From Megalopta genalis (taxonomy: Eukaryota; Arthropoda; Insecta; Hymenoptera; Halictidae), in NCBI RefSeq assembly GCF_051020955.1, contig NC_135016.1, positions 25,267,131-25,331,130 on the forward strand: a stretch of DNA of 64,000 nt. The letters run 5' to 3'. Below are positions 21,815 through 33,246 of this stretch, piece after piece; the first letter of the stretch is position 1; every line of letters starts with the position of its first letter. Made by a program: the position numbers and the translations under genes. The notes under the pieces were generated by a model that was not told the DNA's origin, ran no database searches, and saw only the letters and a list, made by a program, of their open reading frames with translations.

Positions 21815-22110
21815 TGCGAAGTAGAGGGCCGGCTGAAGGAACAACGGAAAAGAAAGTAGGAGTATAGAAGAGGTTTGGGAAGGGATGACATTGTAAGCCA
21901 GATATTTTCCGCTCAATCTGCCAGCCAATCGCTCCGAACCGGCGCACTTGGAAGTTTCGTATTCAGCTGGTGTACCTACGCGCGCGGTTCATCTCGGTTC
22001 GAAAGGAGACAGGGAAACAATGGCCCGCTGGCGGCACAGGCAAAACACGAAACAGAGAAGCGTGTTCGCGTGTCGGCAAAGGACCTCCCGAGGGTCTCTG
22101 CCGGCCGCAG

Positions 22111-22441
22111 GGCCAATGGAACGAGATGATATGCACGGGCCAGCCAGCGCAAGGATGCGGACCGATGAAAAGAGTAACGAGGCCGCAGCTGGTCCAACGG
22201 TGTCTGTGCCAAAACGGAACGATCGTCCTAGATCCATCCTCCCGAACAATGGTCGACGATTTATCGAAGCCGCCGGGATCCTCCGGGCCGCTCCTAATGT
22301 CAAAACCTGCCGGTGGATCGATTTACGCGCACAAAGTGCGCTTGATGTACAACGAAGCCTGCCGTGTACAGCCGATGCGGCGGCCCGTGATTCAGTGCGA
22401 AAGAGGCGTGTGGAAGAAGAACCGGCACGGGGATAGCGACG
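22111..22441 (+). CDS. Candidate internal exon, cysteine-containing, unrecognised
   Basis: Following a TCTCTGCCGGCCGCAG acceptor-like sequence, a frame stays open through about 110 codons beginning GQWNEMICTG. It includes CLCQNG, KVRLMYNEAC and VIQCERGVWKK, followed by a weak donor-like GTCAGA at 22442. Cysteines spaced with Trp and Gly, and varied synonymous third positions, are more protein-like than other frames in the window. The CERGVW segment faintly recalls sushi/CCP-type extracellular modules, but the full consensus is not met and I assign no function. The region is GC-rich and open in other frames too (21948-22436 plus; 21989-22303 minus), which weakens the case. A TTAA-type transposon fragment begins just downstream at about 22515. 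No partner exon was found. Confidence 0.3.
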
Positions 22442-22514
22442 GTCAGAGGATTCTTTTTCCGGGATGCTGGTGCCGGTGCTTTGGCAGTGTCAACAGTTTC
22501 GAATGGTTTATTGT

Positions 22515-22970
22515 TCAATCCCTTGACATACAAATCGAACGGAATTTGAAAGCATTAAAATTAGTTTGAAAGCAGACACGTATAAGCGAACTTTGACTGC
22601 GACAGTACCGTTCTCCGTTCACTTCGAGGTCGAATCTTAAAGGGTTAAAGATCATCGTATACCGTTCTATTGGTATATCAAGGGGTTAGACATACAAATA
22701 AAACGGTATTTGATGCGTCCGAGAAATACTATTTAATTTGACTCGACTGAACAGTTACGTGCAAGCTGAGAAAGAGAATGTTTTATTTTGAAATTTGGAT
22801 CACTGACTTGACTGCGGATACAACTTTGTTATTGGTACTGCCGAGAAAGTGGGAGGGTGGCGTCTTGAACATTGTAAACAAACCAGAATCGACGCACGAG
22901 CGAAGCAACCGAGTAATCTAATAATATACTGCACGGCGTTCGCCGAAAACAGCTCTTGATCAGATATCCA
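22515..22970. mobile_element. Fused fragments of CCCTTGACATAC-type TTAA elements
   Basis: CCCTTGACATACAAATCGAACG at about 22519 (first bases) is a left end. TATCAAGGGGTTAG at about 22676-22687 looks like a right end running straight into a second left end (ACATACAAATAAAACGG). The following 280 bp match 23053-23310, including CGTCTTGAACATTGTAAAC and CAGAATCGACGCACGAGCGA. The right end of the second copy is lost. These are decayed relatives of the 23041-23379 element. Confidence 0.65.
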
Positions 22971-23040
22971 AAATAGAAGACGATTATTACTTTGGAAAGT
23001 ACAACAGAGCCTGTGTAAGCGGTATAAGAATCTTCGGTAA

Positions 23041-23379
23041 TTAAGCCCTTGACATACAAATCAAACGGAATTTGATGCGTCTGAAAAATACTATTTAATT
23101 TAATAAGCTGAGAAAGAGAATGTTTTATTTTGAAATTTGGATCACTGATTTGTGGATGCAAATTTGTTATTGCTACTGTCGAAAAGGTGGGAGGGTGGAG
23201 CGTCTTGAACATTGTAAACAAACCAGAATCGACGCACGAGCGAAGCAGCCGAGTAATCTAATTATATACTGCACGGCGTCCACCGAAAACAGCTCTTGAC
23301 GAGTTGGACTCGTCAAAGTCTACAGTGGCACGTGAAACGAACGACGACCCCGACTCGTCATTGTATGTCAAGGGGTTAA
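23041..23379. mobile_element. TTAA miniature element, 339 bp
   Basis: TTAA at 23041-23044 and 23376-23379 enclose inverted ends GCCCTTGACATACAA / TTGTATGTCAAGGGG. Near the right side GACGAGTTGGACTCGTC forms a palindrome, also present in the 12406-12658 element. It is homologous to the upstream fragment at 22687-22970 and is non-coding. Confidence 0.8.
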
Positions 23380-24484
23380 CCATTCGCGCTGCGGGTGAGC
23401 CGTGATTCGGTGTGGAAGAATACTGATAGCTAGATCGTGGATGTACCAAGAATTCCTTTTTGGACTACTTGTAGTTTTGCTTGTTCGGTATCCTGATTAT
23501 GAGGATTTAGTGTTAGGCTACTTGCAGTTCTACTACTTCGATATCTTCGATAATTTGTCGTGATTCAGTCGTGATTCAGTGCGGATGAATGCTAATAGCC
23601 AGCGTGAGTTAATCCAAGGTTAGATGTTATATAGTTATATCAATATATATATATATATATATATATAGTTATGTATATAGTTACTGTATGTATATAGTTA
23701 TATCAAGTGTTAAGTTCAATGTTAAGTATCAAGGAATGTTTCACAATTATTCCGATGTATTATTATTCGAACCGTATCGTTGTACTGCAACAGTAACCAT
23801 TATCAATTATTCTATACTGACGTTTACATTTTCTACTTTAATAAAATTAATCCTTTCGTTACGTACGGCGACTATACTCGTCGCGAAGAAAGGCGAGCCT
23901 TGTATTACAATCAGAATATTTGACAAAGCATTGTATATTCAAGAGTATTTCGTAAAGTCGAACCGTCACAGTCAGTACGATGTCTTCCGAAGTAATGTCA
24001 TAATTGGTACGATGTCTCTCAAAGTAACGTCCCAATTAACAAGTACAGTAATTATACGATGACGAAATGAAAGGATTTCAGTTTTCCTTTTAACAGCGTT
24101 GGATTTCTAGTAAGCGTTCAGCAGAATTGTGAATTATTTAACCTACTCGATGCTGAAACACGCTTAAAAATTTCGATCATTTAATGATCGAAATAAAAAT
24201 AATCCTTTGAAAACGGGATTTGATAATGAACTAAGCGCGAAATGTAAATTCCGCAAATGTCGAGACGACGCTATTCGCCACGGCAAACATGTTTTATCTT
24301 TATAGTTTTATATGAAAATGTGCGCGTCTAGAAAAATTATTTTATGAAGAAGCTAAAAATATGAAATTCGCATGAAGTGAAATTTTTACGTGGAGTACTT
24401 TATAATCCGACACCGACTCCAAAGAGTTAATATACAGAGTTTTTAAATTAAAAAGTCTCTCCATGAAGTATTCTATAAATTATG

Positions 24485-24523
<39 letters not shown>

Positions 24524-26088
24524 CAGCATTCCGCACAGAGGAAACTCTGTCTTTGTACTCTACGCTCTGCGCGCTCTGTATTCTCCGCGCCTTTGTTATT
24601 TTACACTCTGAAATCTGTTTCTGTATTTTACATTTTGACCTTTAACTTTTGATTGAAATGTTCATTTTATACTGTACTTCTGGACAATTAGCTAATGCGA
24701 AGCTGATCGCCCTGTGGCAATCTATACTAGCTGTAGTTAGTTAATATTACACGATATAAGCATCGATTAAATATTATGATAAAGTATTTGTATGAATAGT
24801 ATGAATTTCAAGATTCAAGAACACGTCTGACCATTGTACTTCTTTTCTACTTACTACGATCGATGTAAAATGTTATCCTCTCACGTATCCTTTCCTACGC
24901 TACTAATGTTTATAAGCACCATCAAATTAGCGTTACGATTCCACATGCTACCTCATGTAATTAGAATGATAAATATTAGAAAAATCATATTTTACTTTCG
25001 CCATGAATGTATCACAATTTACAAAACGAATGTTGTACAACTTATTTTTAAATTGTCAAAACTTGTTGAACATAACAGCTGCAAGTGTTGTAATACTATT
25101 TATAAAGTAATATCACAAATTAACTTCGAATTCCATCTAAACGTGTTAAAGTCTCTTAAATCTTCTAGCTACTATATAATTAAATTCTGTCATACCTTTC
25201 AACGATTCTAACAATTAAACGATACATAGTTAAATATTAATATCAAATGATATATAATATGAATATCAAATGAATATATAATATAAATATTAATATCAAA
25301 TGATATATAATATGAAGTAATAAGGAATTCGAACTTCATAAGCCGCACATTCGCAACGTCAAGTATAATTTTCCTCTCCACGAAAATTGTATTACCAACT
25401 TCGTAGCAGCCGGAAAAACTGCAGCTGCAGCATCCTCAAAATGAAGATAGCAATTACGGATTCTCGCAGTGGCGAACAAGTGTCGAAATACGCGAAGTTC
25501 CATCGTCTTTCACGAGAGCCGAGGTTAATTAACAATTTAATGCTGACCTTGTCGAGTGCGAGAAGTTTCTAATTTCTCGATCGACGAGACCGTCTCACCT
25601 CGGTTCAAACTCTTCAGCACGAATACATAAATGATCCTCTGCTTTGTAACAGCTTAATTATTTACCATTTGAATCACGCTGAAAATTCGCTGGATCACCA
25701 TTCCGTTGCGAAGATAGTTCTGCTACAAGTATAATCTCCGATTGCATATTTCTCTGCTGAAGATTCAACACACTTTTTACACGGTATTATTGCAACTGAT
25801 ATTATTGTTGAAATTGATTCTAAACACAATTCTAGCAAGAAATTGAACATTCTTTATTTCTGCCAAAAATTTGTACAATTCTAGAGAATTTGAAGTATGA
25901 TGATGCTGGGTTTCGACTTCATCGAGAAAGAAATTTAGTTAAGCAAACAATTCCTACTGCATTATAGCGATCTGTGTACAAGGCCATAAAAACTTCTTGT
26001 TAAATTTTCCAAATAAGAATAAAGGAATGCTCAAGTTTTTAATTACCTTAAAAAAGAATTGTCGATGATTTAGAAAAATCGTTCTAAA
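23380..26088. other. AT-rich unique sequence with two AT microsatellites
   Basis: Pure AT dinucleotide runs occupy 23643-23669 and 24485-24519. A short perfect palindrome ATTTCGATCATTTAATGATC... is centred near 24183. Open frames (23688-24062, 24834-25211) are AT-driven and unrecognised. I see no gene. Confidence 0.45.
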
Positions 26089-26178
26089 TTAACCGTTTGA
26101 CTGCAGAGGAGCGTTATCGCGCTCTTCTTATATCGCTCTTCTTATTATGAAAAAATACGTCAGCAGCCAAACGGTTAA
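26089..26178. mobile_element. Very short (90 bp) TTAA miniature element
   Basis: TTAA at 26089-26092 and 26175-26178 enclose ends CCGTTTGACTGC / GCAGCCAAACGG. The GAGCGTTATCGCGCTC hairpin-like word inside resembles the AGCGC-N4-GCGCT motifs of the 31884-32279 element, whose ends also start CCGTTTGA. It is probably an internally deleted member of that family. Confidence 0.75.
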
Positions 26179-27147
26179 ACAACTATTTCACGTCAGTAAA
26201 AAATGAAGCATTCTCTATATAATGATTAAACAGCGAAGATGTAGATGTTGATGATTTATGTCGATGTTGCATTATTTTCTACTCGTAACAATTATTAATC
26301 TAGGAAACACAATGTTCATCCGACTCGTGTTGCTTACGATTAAATTAGATAATTTTGATTTTCCATAAAAGAGCGCAGTCTAGCTAGAATCAAGTGGTTT
26401 TCTAATAGAAGCTGTTTGGCTCACCGAGAAATAGTCGGTCGAATGGCGGGACCGGTTGCGAACGTGGTCAGGTTTCGGCCAGTTAAGACCTTAACAAGTT
26501 TCTCCGCTTTTAAGTTTAGCCGGTGAATCGCGCGCGTGTTACGCGAGCCCGATGTTACTTAACGCGCGGGGGAGGCGGTTTCAAGACTGGCTGCTCCGGA
26601 GGCTTTTAATACGGCGTTAATGCCCCCGCGCCATTGTGGTCGCGGCAGTTTTAAATTATGACCGGCCGCGTATCTTCTGAATGGCAAATAATAGCGGCAT
26701 ATAAACTCGAGGTGTTTGCCGCGGCGTGCGAGCGTAGCAATTAAACAGAGCCCTCTCCGGCACGGACTTTTCACTCCACTGTCCTATCCGCTCTGCCTGT
26801 TACGGCCCACGTCATTTGCAACAACGATAAAACCGGGGACGTGGGATCGAGTTGCTTATCCCCACCAGCCGTCGGTCTCTGCGATGGACATTTTTATCCT
26901 ACACAGAAATGACTGACGACGAGCCCGCTGCGAGGAGATACTTTATTCCACGGTTGCATTTCAGGCTAATGCGTCTAGCTTCGACTGCTTTGGTATTCTT
27001 TCTATTTGTTCTTGATATGTTCGACAAATTATGGAGAATTAATATTTTTACAACGTTTCATTCGTTTCTCCATAATTTATTTTACAGCGTTGATAGAAAA
27101 GTAAAATTGTATTCTAAGTTAAAGGAAATTGATAAGAAATTTATTTA
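26179..27147. promoter_or_regulatory. GC island 26.4-26.9 kb, possible enhancer
   Basis: A GC-rich island interspersed with TTTTAA/TTAA/ATAAA words contains CCATTGTGGTCG (Sox- and Runt-like cores, about 26632-26643) and GGCGTTAATGCC. No exon is supported: open frames at 26559-26774 (minus) and 26716-26916 (plus) lack domains. The flanks are AT-rich and featureless. Confidence 0.2.
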
Positions 27148-27622
27148 ATAATTTTAACACCCGAAAAGAGGTGATTCGTGTGGTCATTTGAAGTAACTTT
27201 TTCCTCAGCGAAAATGCAATCCGCGGCTTCGTTTACGAGTTATTAACGAAAAACATTGACCAATCAGAGGCGAGCTCAGCTGACGCAAGGCGAGCTGAGC
27301 TGGCTCAAGGCGGCCGTGCCAACGACTGGCCGAAGCCCAGTTCCACTGATTGGCTCGGTCGCGTAGCGCTAGGCGAGCTGGGATTCGACCGCTCGGCCGC
27401 TGGCGCCGTCGGCTCGACCGCTGGCGCCGTTGGCTCGACCGCTGGCGCTGTTGGCTCGGCCGCCTAGCGCCAGCTGAGCTCGCCTCTCATTGGTCATTGT
27501 TTTTCGTTAATAACTCGTAAACGAAACCGCGGATTGCATTTTCGCTAAGGAAAAAGTTACTCCAAATGACCTCGGGAATCATCCCTTTCGGTATGTTCAC
27601 ATAATTATGGGACACCCTGTAT
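27148..27622. mobile_element. CCAAT-core long-inverted-repeat element, copy A
   Basis: Arms of about 110 bp (27180-27290 and 27475-27590) are inverted, sharing AACTTTTTCC, GCGAAAATGCAATCCGCGG and TTTACGAGTTATTAACGAAA. The right terminus is GGGACACCCTGTATA; the left terminus is degraded. The core (27255-27500) is GC-rich with GGCTCGACCGCTGGCGCC repeats and ATTGG/CCAAT boxes. Copies lie at 55645 and 60978. It is non-coding. Confidence 0.8.
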
Positions 27623-29050
27623 AGAAACCGGTCCTACAAAATAGAGATGAAACGAATAATTTTGGACATTTTTAAACTTTAGTTCTGATGTATTTGTAAT
27701 AGACGATATTTATTTTAAAACTTCTTCCTTCTCACATTAGAGTAAAGAACGTTACACGATTCTAGCTGGACCATTTTCTAATGTAGAATTTAAGTAAAAA
27801 ATATGTAAAAATTGCCTGGCGTAACTTTATTAAGATTTACAAAAAGCAATGTTTAAATTTTATTCATGGACGCGCATAAAAAAGTTGAAAATTGTAATCT
27901 CACTGTCGTTTCAAGCAATTGCAATTTGTGCAAAAATTGTCACACTGATCATCTGGTAAACTAGTCGGTCGAATATTTCAAAAAAATCTGAAGTCGACCG
28001 ATTTGAATCATTTAGCAAATAGTTATTTCGTTTTAAACGATGTCCAAATATTATGGTTACTCGCTATATACATTCCGCTGGATCTTGATTTGAAACCACC
28101 TTGCACGAATCAGCAATGCGGGAACACCGCCGCGTAATTGGCATGAGCGCGTATATTTCTCTTCAATTTGCCGTGACCGTCGACTGAAGCGGCACGTTTA
28201 ATCAAAGCGACTTTTCGCTCGCATAGTCACGTAGACGAACAAACCTTCGCTACCCCAGTGGTAATTCGATGACGGCCGAAAAGAGAATGCCGGACGAGTC
28301 GTGAAACTCCTTCCACGCTTCGGACGTTCCTCGGAGGTGTCTAATAATTGCAGTCAGGCGATCTGATATCGCAGAAATTCGCGCGGGGATCGTAGATGCG
28401 GCACCGGGATAGAGGATTTTATTATGCCAGCCGTTCTAACGGAAGTGTCCGAGCAGTATAGAATCGTCGAGGAGTCTACTTAATCTTATGGAAGTGCATG
28501 GGCACAGTGCTTACTTGCGAGTGAAGCTTCCTCTTCAGAAAAGGGGGATTTATGTGTGAACCCTTTAAAAGAAAAACGGAGAATTTATCTGGCGGGGCGC
28601 AGCCATGAAAAATTGGGCGGAAGGAGATCCGGCACGGTTGCATTTCTGCTGACGTTCCATTGCACGCCCGGCGCAGTAAAAACTGGGTCTCGGATGTATG
28701 TTTACAATGAAAATAGCGAAAGGTTCCTGCCAGTGTTTGCATTTTCAATCGTGGAACCATTGTCGGCGTAAAAGTTATTGAAATGTAAGCCGCATCCGTG
28801 TCGCGAGCACTCGATGCTAGAATTTTTCTAAGACAAACAATTACGTGCTGAAGAAATGTAACATCGCAGTCGGAACTATGCGGTTATTTTTCATGAATTT
28901 CTTTCGAATTGGTAGAACTGAATAATTCGATGGTGTGAGAGTGTCGGCAATTAGAAATTATATATGTAACAAAATATTCTGTGTGAAATTAGTAACTTGA
29001 GTTTGTATTCTAATACTATACTTTTTACTGAATTAATAAAAAATATATAT
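27623..29050. other. Unique sequence
   Basis: AT-rich to 28070, then mixed. Open frames at 28476-28760 (minus) and 28556-28771 (plus) overlap antisense and carry no domain. I see no repeat or RNA gene. Confidence 0.4.
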
Positions 29051-29061
29051 AACTATTAGCT

Positions 29062-29108
<47 letters not shown>

Positions 29109-29135
29109 CAAGCTATAGTTGGTGAGCTAATAGTT
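29051..29135. repeat. AT microsatellite enclosed by a 14-bp inverted repeat
   Basis: AACTATTAGCTCAC (29051-29064) and its exact complement (29122-29135) flank a pure AT run at 29069-29107. The structure could extrude as a cruciform. It may be a tiny foldback element whose loop expanded. Confidence 0.75.
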
Positions 29136-31883
29136 GGATCATTAAGGTAGCAAAAAAGTGTACAAATAGGTAAAATGTTCGATCAGCAATTGAAATGTCC
29201 AGAGTTCGAATCATCCGAAGCAATACGTCTGAATTTATTCAATTATAATCGAACATTTGTATTTCGCATAATTTGCTGTAGCGTTTCGGTTCGTCGTTTC
29301 AACTAGAGTGCGAAAATATTTATTCTACCCTCGAGTAATTACGCTGCGACTGCTGCAATAGTTGGTAACATAATTCCCTTCAATTAAATCATTGAACGTG
29401 AACAGCGGATAAACAAGTTTCCCAATTTCAAATTGAAGCTACATTAGAGACCATTGTCAGCGATTAATGATCCGTGTTCCAGAATTCGGTTACATCCACT
29501 GCGGTGCATGATTGTTAAACATAATGTACGCATCTATCTGGATCTAATCAGAGTTAGCGCTATAATAATTAGCACGTCGCCCAAATGTACACTTCCATCG
29601 TTCGTTCGTTTACATTCCAATGTGTATCGTTATGTTTCTAAGTCGGATTATACGGAGAGCCAAACATTCAAATAGTGCGTTGCCCGCCACAATTACGAAC
29701 CGCTATATTGATTGTTGGGGAAGCATTTTACCGTGTCCAAAGTGTATCCACGTAAATCCCGATTTCGCGTGTAATTCGAAACGGATTTAATTCGATAGAA
29801 ACTCGTTTCGTAATCTCTGGAAAATTTATTACATTGTCAATGTAAAATTATTGCAATGCAGATTTTATGTATTTATTTGAAAAAAATAACTGGATGAAAT
29901 ATCAAAGTCCGAACACGTTGAAAAGATATAAACACACTTTAAAAACACTTCTGTTCAATTTATGAAAATTATCGAAAGAGAGAGAGAGAGAACGCGAATG
30001 TACTTTTATTTCATTTTCGTTTCTCATAATTGAGTTCGACAATTTGTTCTGAGATCTAATTATAATTGGTTTCACTTGCGGACGATATTTTTTCCACCTA
30101 CTTTCCATTGCGATCGCTTTCTTTTCGAAATATAAACGATTATTTTATTAATTAATATAAAATAAGATATCCATTCGCACCGCATCGTGTTCAAACAATT
30201 CCCAGCTTGCACACACTGCTAACGTACTCAGCATTACGAGATTTCGTCATTAAACCGTTGACGTTATCGCGATGCAGTTTGGAGTAGCATCCATTACGGA
30301 AAAAATTGGCGCAGTTGAAACGTTTTTCGAGGTTGGAGCTTTTTCGGAAACAAACTTTCGGAGTGGTGTGATCGATGCATCCGCGTTTGAAAGTGATCGG
30401 CTCGCACGGGCGAAAAAAGACCGGATTATTTATTACAGCGTATCGAAAATACACAGAGTGTCTATGGGCATCAGTCACGCTCGCGAAGATTTACATGGTT
30501 CCCGTTGTTTCGATACTGTCAAGAGAGAAAGAGGGAGACGGAAGACGGGAAGAGAGGCAGAAAATTATATAGATGGGAAGAGAGGGCTGGTCGACAAAGC
30601 GAGAGAACGGATCGCGCGATTCCGCGCGCGCCGCGCGAGTTGATCGCTACGGCCCTATTGTGAGACCGTGTTAACACGTCCGGCGAGTAATTCGCTAAAC
30701 TTGTCGAGGGCCAGGTATTAAATCGCTTCGACGAAGTTTCGACGTTTTGAAATCGCTCGTCACTGCACCAAGTTTCTGGCTGTCGAACGCCGATATGTTT
30801 ACACCGGGCACGCCGGATTCGTCCCTTCCTTTCGGGCGCGATTCAACTTGAAAACATCGTGCTACACAGATAGCAATTCTTCTCGGCCGTGCATAGAATG
30901 GAATAACCGGACGTCCCCGTTTTTTCCCCCGGGTTTGTTCCTATTTTTTCGTTTTGCATCCCGACGGCCCCAAAATGACATTTAATACTTTACGCGATTG
31001 TCATCGTTGAATAGTGGTTTGTTCTATATCACCGTATGATGTATGAAACATATACACAATAGAGGCAGATCTATTATTCCGTTTGCTATGGTATACCGAA
31101 AGATTCGTTCTTGCATATTGCAAATGTAAATTGGTGCAGGGAAATTGATTAGTGACGTGTTTCCGTGTAGTTAGTTGGTTAAAAATACTTTATCGAGCAG
31201 AAACGAAAACGATGTTCGTTGCGAACTTAAAACGTGCTAGACACATTTTTTAGTCGTACTTTAAACATTACGTGGACGTTTATTGCATATCTATTGTTTA
31301 TTATATTGTTTATTGCATGTCTATGTTTATTATATATCTATTTCATTTCGTTAAGCGAGGAACGTATTGAAAATTATGGAGTCACGATTATGATATAGTG
31401 ACGTAAGTATTGGTTCGATTAATATCGATTTGTACTACTTACAGACTCCCATTCTTCGATCTTTACTAATTTCATTCATGTATTTTACAATACGAACTCG
31501 TAAATAAATTGCAATGTGCCGACATTTTGCATCAACAACACCAGAATTCGGTGTACAAAATTATCCAAATTTATAAATATTTTAATTTACTATTATACCG
31601 GTAGATTAAAGATGCAGGTTTAAGAAATCACAAAGATACTTCTATGAAAGTCATCAAATAAGTATACACACGTAAGGATATAATAAAAATAACTTCAGAT
31701 CTTAACAAATATTTTTAACCCTTATATTTTCCTGAGAAATATATCTCCAGAACGTATCTTCGAACACAGGAAACTCGAAAACGACAAACTGCAGTTCGAG
31801 GAAACAACAGTTTGACGCATAGTCGAATCATACTAAATTAGCATAAGATAACATTGACTGAATACATCCAGGAACAAAGTATA
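29136..31883. other. Unique sequence, GC-rich 30.2-30.9 kb
   Basis: No gene is recognised. The plus-strand open frame 30272-30643 (123 codons) ends in an Arg-rich low-complexity run, and an antisense frame 30191-30478 overlaps it. Neither has a domain. A short GA run is at 29979-29990. Confidence 0.4.
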
Positions 31884-32279
31884 TTAACCGTTTGAGTCCC
31901 AGGGGGTATTGAAAAAACACTGTCGAAGAATCCCAAACAGCGCAACCGCGCTTTCTCTAAACGAGTACAAAAAGACCCAAGCAGCGCGATAGCGCTTGTT
32001 TTATTTTATGTCGAGAAATACCAAGCGGCGCAATAATAATGAATTAAAAATTTTTATTTTGTAATGTATTATTGCATTATTATAGTATTATTCTATCTAT
32101 CGTAAAATGTACTATTTACATTAAAAGGAGCTGTGCGATGTACTTGCTTCGGTAAATCTGAGCGCGCTTCGACAATCGGTAACGCACCGTCGGTTGTCCA
32201 CAATGTTCGAAATGTGCTGGGTTTTCTCGATCTAAAATCTCAACAGCGCGATCGCACTGCTTGAGACCCAAACGGTTAA
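31884..32279. mobile_element. TTAA miniature element with repeated AGCGC hairpins, 396 bp
   Basis: TTAA at 31884-31887 and 32276-32279 enclose ends CCGTTTGAGTCCCA / GAGACCCAAACGG. Three copies of AGCGC-N4-GCGCT-like hairpins sit at 31939-31952, 31983-31996 and 32244-32257, the last with one mismatch. They are clustered near the ends, where transposase-binding repeats would be expected. It is non-coding. Its right TTAA is also the left TTAA of the next element. Confidence 0.8.
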
Positions 32280-32526
32280 CACGTTCCGTGCCGAGCTTTT
32301 TTTACTCGAATCTTCACACTTTGATATTTTACTAAAACTTGATGTATTACGTGCAATTATTAATTCTCGTACACATAACAACGTAACAAAAACTTATCAA
32401 CGCCCATTCTTGCGGTGGAAATTGATTCTTCGGTTCTAAATTTCTTGTAAACAATTTGTTCAGTTCACTAAGTAAACATGCAAGCGTGTACCATCGATGG
32501 TACACGTGTGGCACGGAACGTGTTAA
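32276..32526. mobile_element. TTAA miniature element abutting its neighbour, 251 bp
   Basis: TTAA at 32276-32279 and 32523-32526 enclose ends CACGTTCCGTGCC / GGCACGGAACGTG. A palindrome TGTACCATCGATGGTACA lies near the right end. A right-hand fragment of a second copy is at 33147-33246. It is non-coding. Confidence 0.8.
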
Positions 32527-33146
32527 CTATTATTGCCAATCTATGAGACAGCTACCAATTACTTATTCATTTCTGATGATAATACAATTTTGTAAGAAAA
32601 ATTGTAAGGAATGTTTTTAATACACTTGCTTCTATTGAATTGAACTTGGCCTATCGGATTACGAGGATGTGCAAAGTGAGGACACTTTTTCTCGATTTTT
32701 TATTTACCACTTTTATGCCAATAATAATGCGATAAACATTAGCGTTCTGCGAGATCGCTAACAGCGATTACGTAAGTTTTAATGGGTGTGGTATTTAAGG
32801 GTTACAGATGTATACAAAAAGCGAGACGGAGAGGTTTGTTCTAGCATTTTAGTAAGAAAACATTTACCGAATGATGGGGGAACATGTAGACAGTTTTTTT
32901 AGATTGTGTAGAACAGTTCTTTAGATTTAGTAAAGAACGAGTAAATTTGATCTTAACTTTTATTGGCAATAATCCTTCGGACATTCTTATACGTAAACGT
33001 TGAAATTGATCGCAATGCGTTTGCGTTCAGACTGTTGCCGAAGCGCGAACGATCGTCGGACGTAGACGCAACATTTTGAAATCGCTTTGTAGGAAAACAA
33101 AAGACTTATTTTCCGTTACACCGGTATAAATCCGTCCGACGCGTCC
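32527..33146. other. AT-rich unique sequence
   Basis: Nothing is recognisable beyond short low-complexity words. Confidence 0.4.
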
Positions 33147-33246
33147 GATTCTTCGGTTCTAAATTTCTTGTAAACAATTTGTTCAGTTCACTAAGTAAAC
33201 ATGCAAGCGTGTACCATCGATGGTACACGTGGCACGGAACGTGTTA
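33147..33246. mobile_element. Right-end fragment of the CACGTTCCGTGCC TTAA element
   Basis: About 100 bp matches 32427-32526 almost exactly (TTCTTCGGTTCTAAATTTCT, the ATCGAT-centred palindrome, GGCACGGAACGTGTTAA). A GT dinucleotide is missing after GTACACGT. The left part is absent. Confidence 0.75.

Noticed and set aside
21078..21947. 289-, 238- and 208-codon minus-strand frames over the GA array
   Set aside because: Repeat artefact: three overlapping phases are simultaneously open through the purine-rich array.
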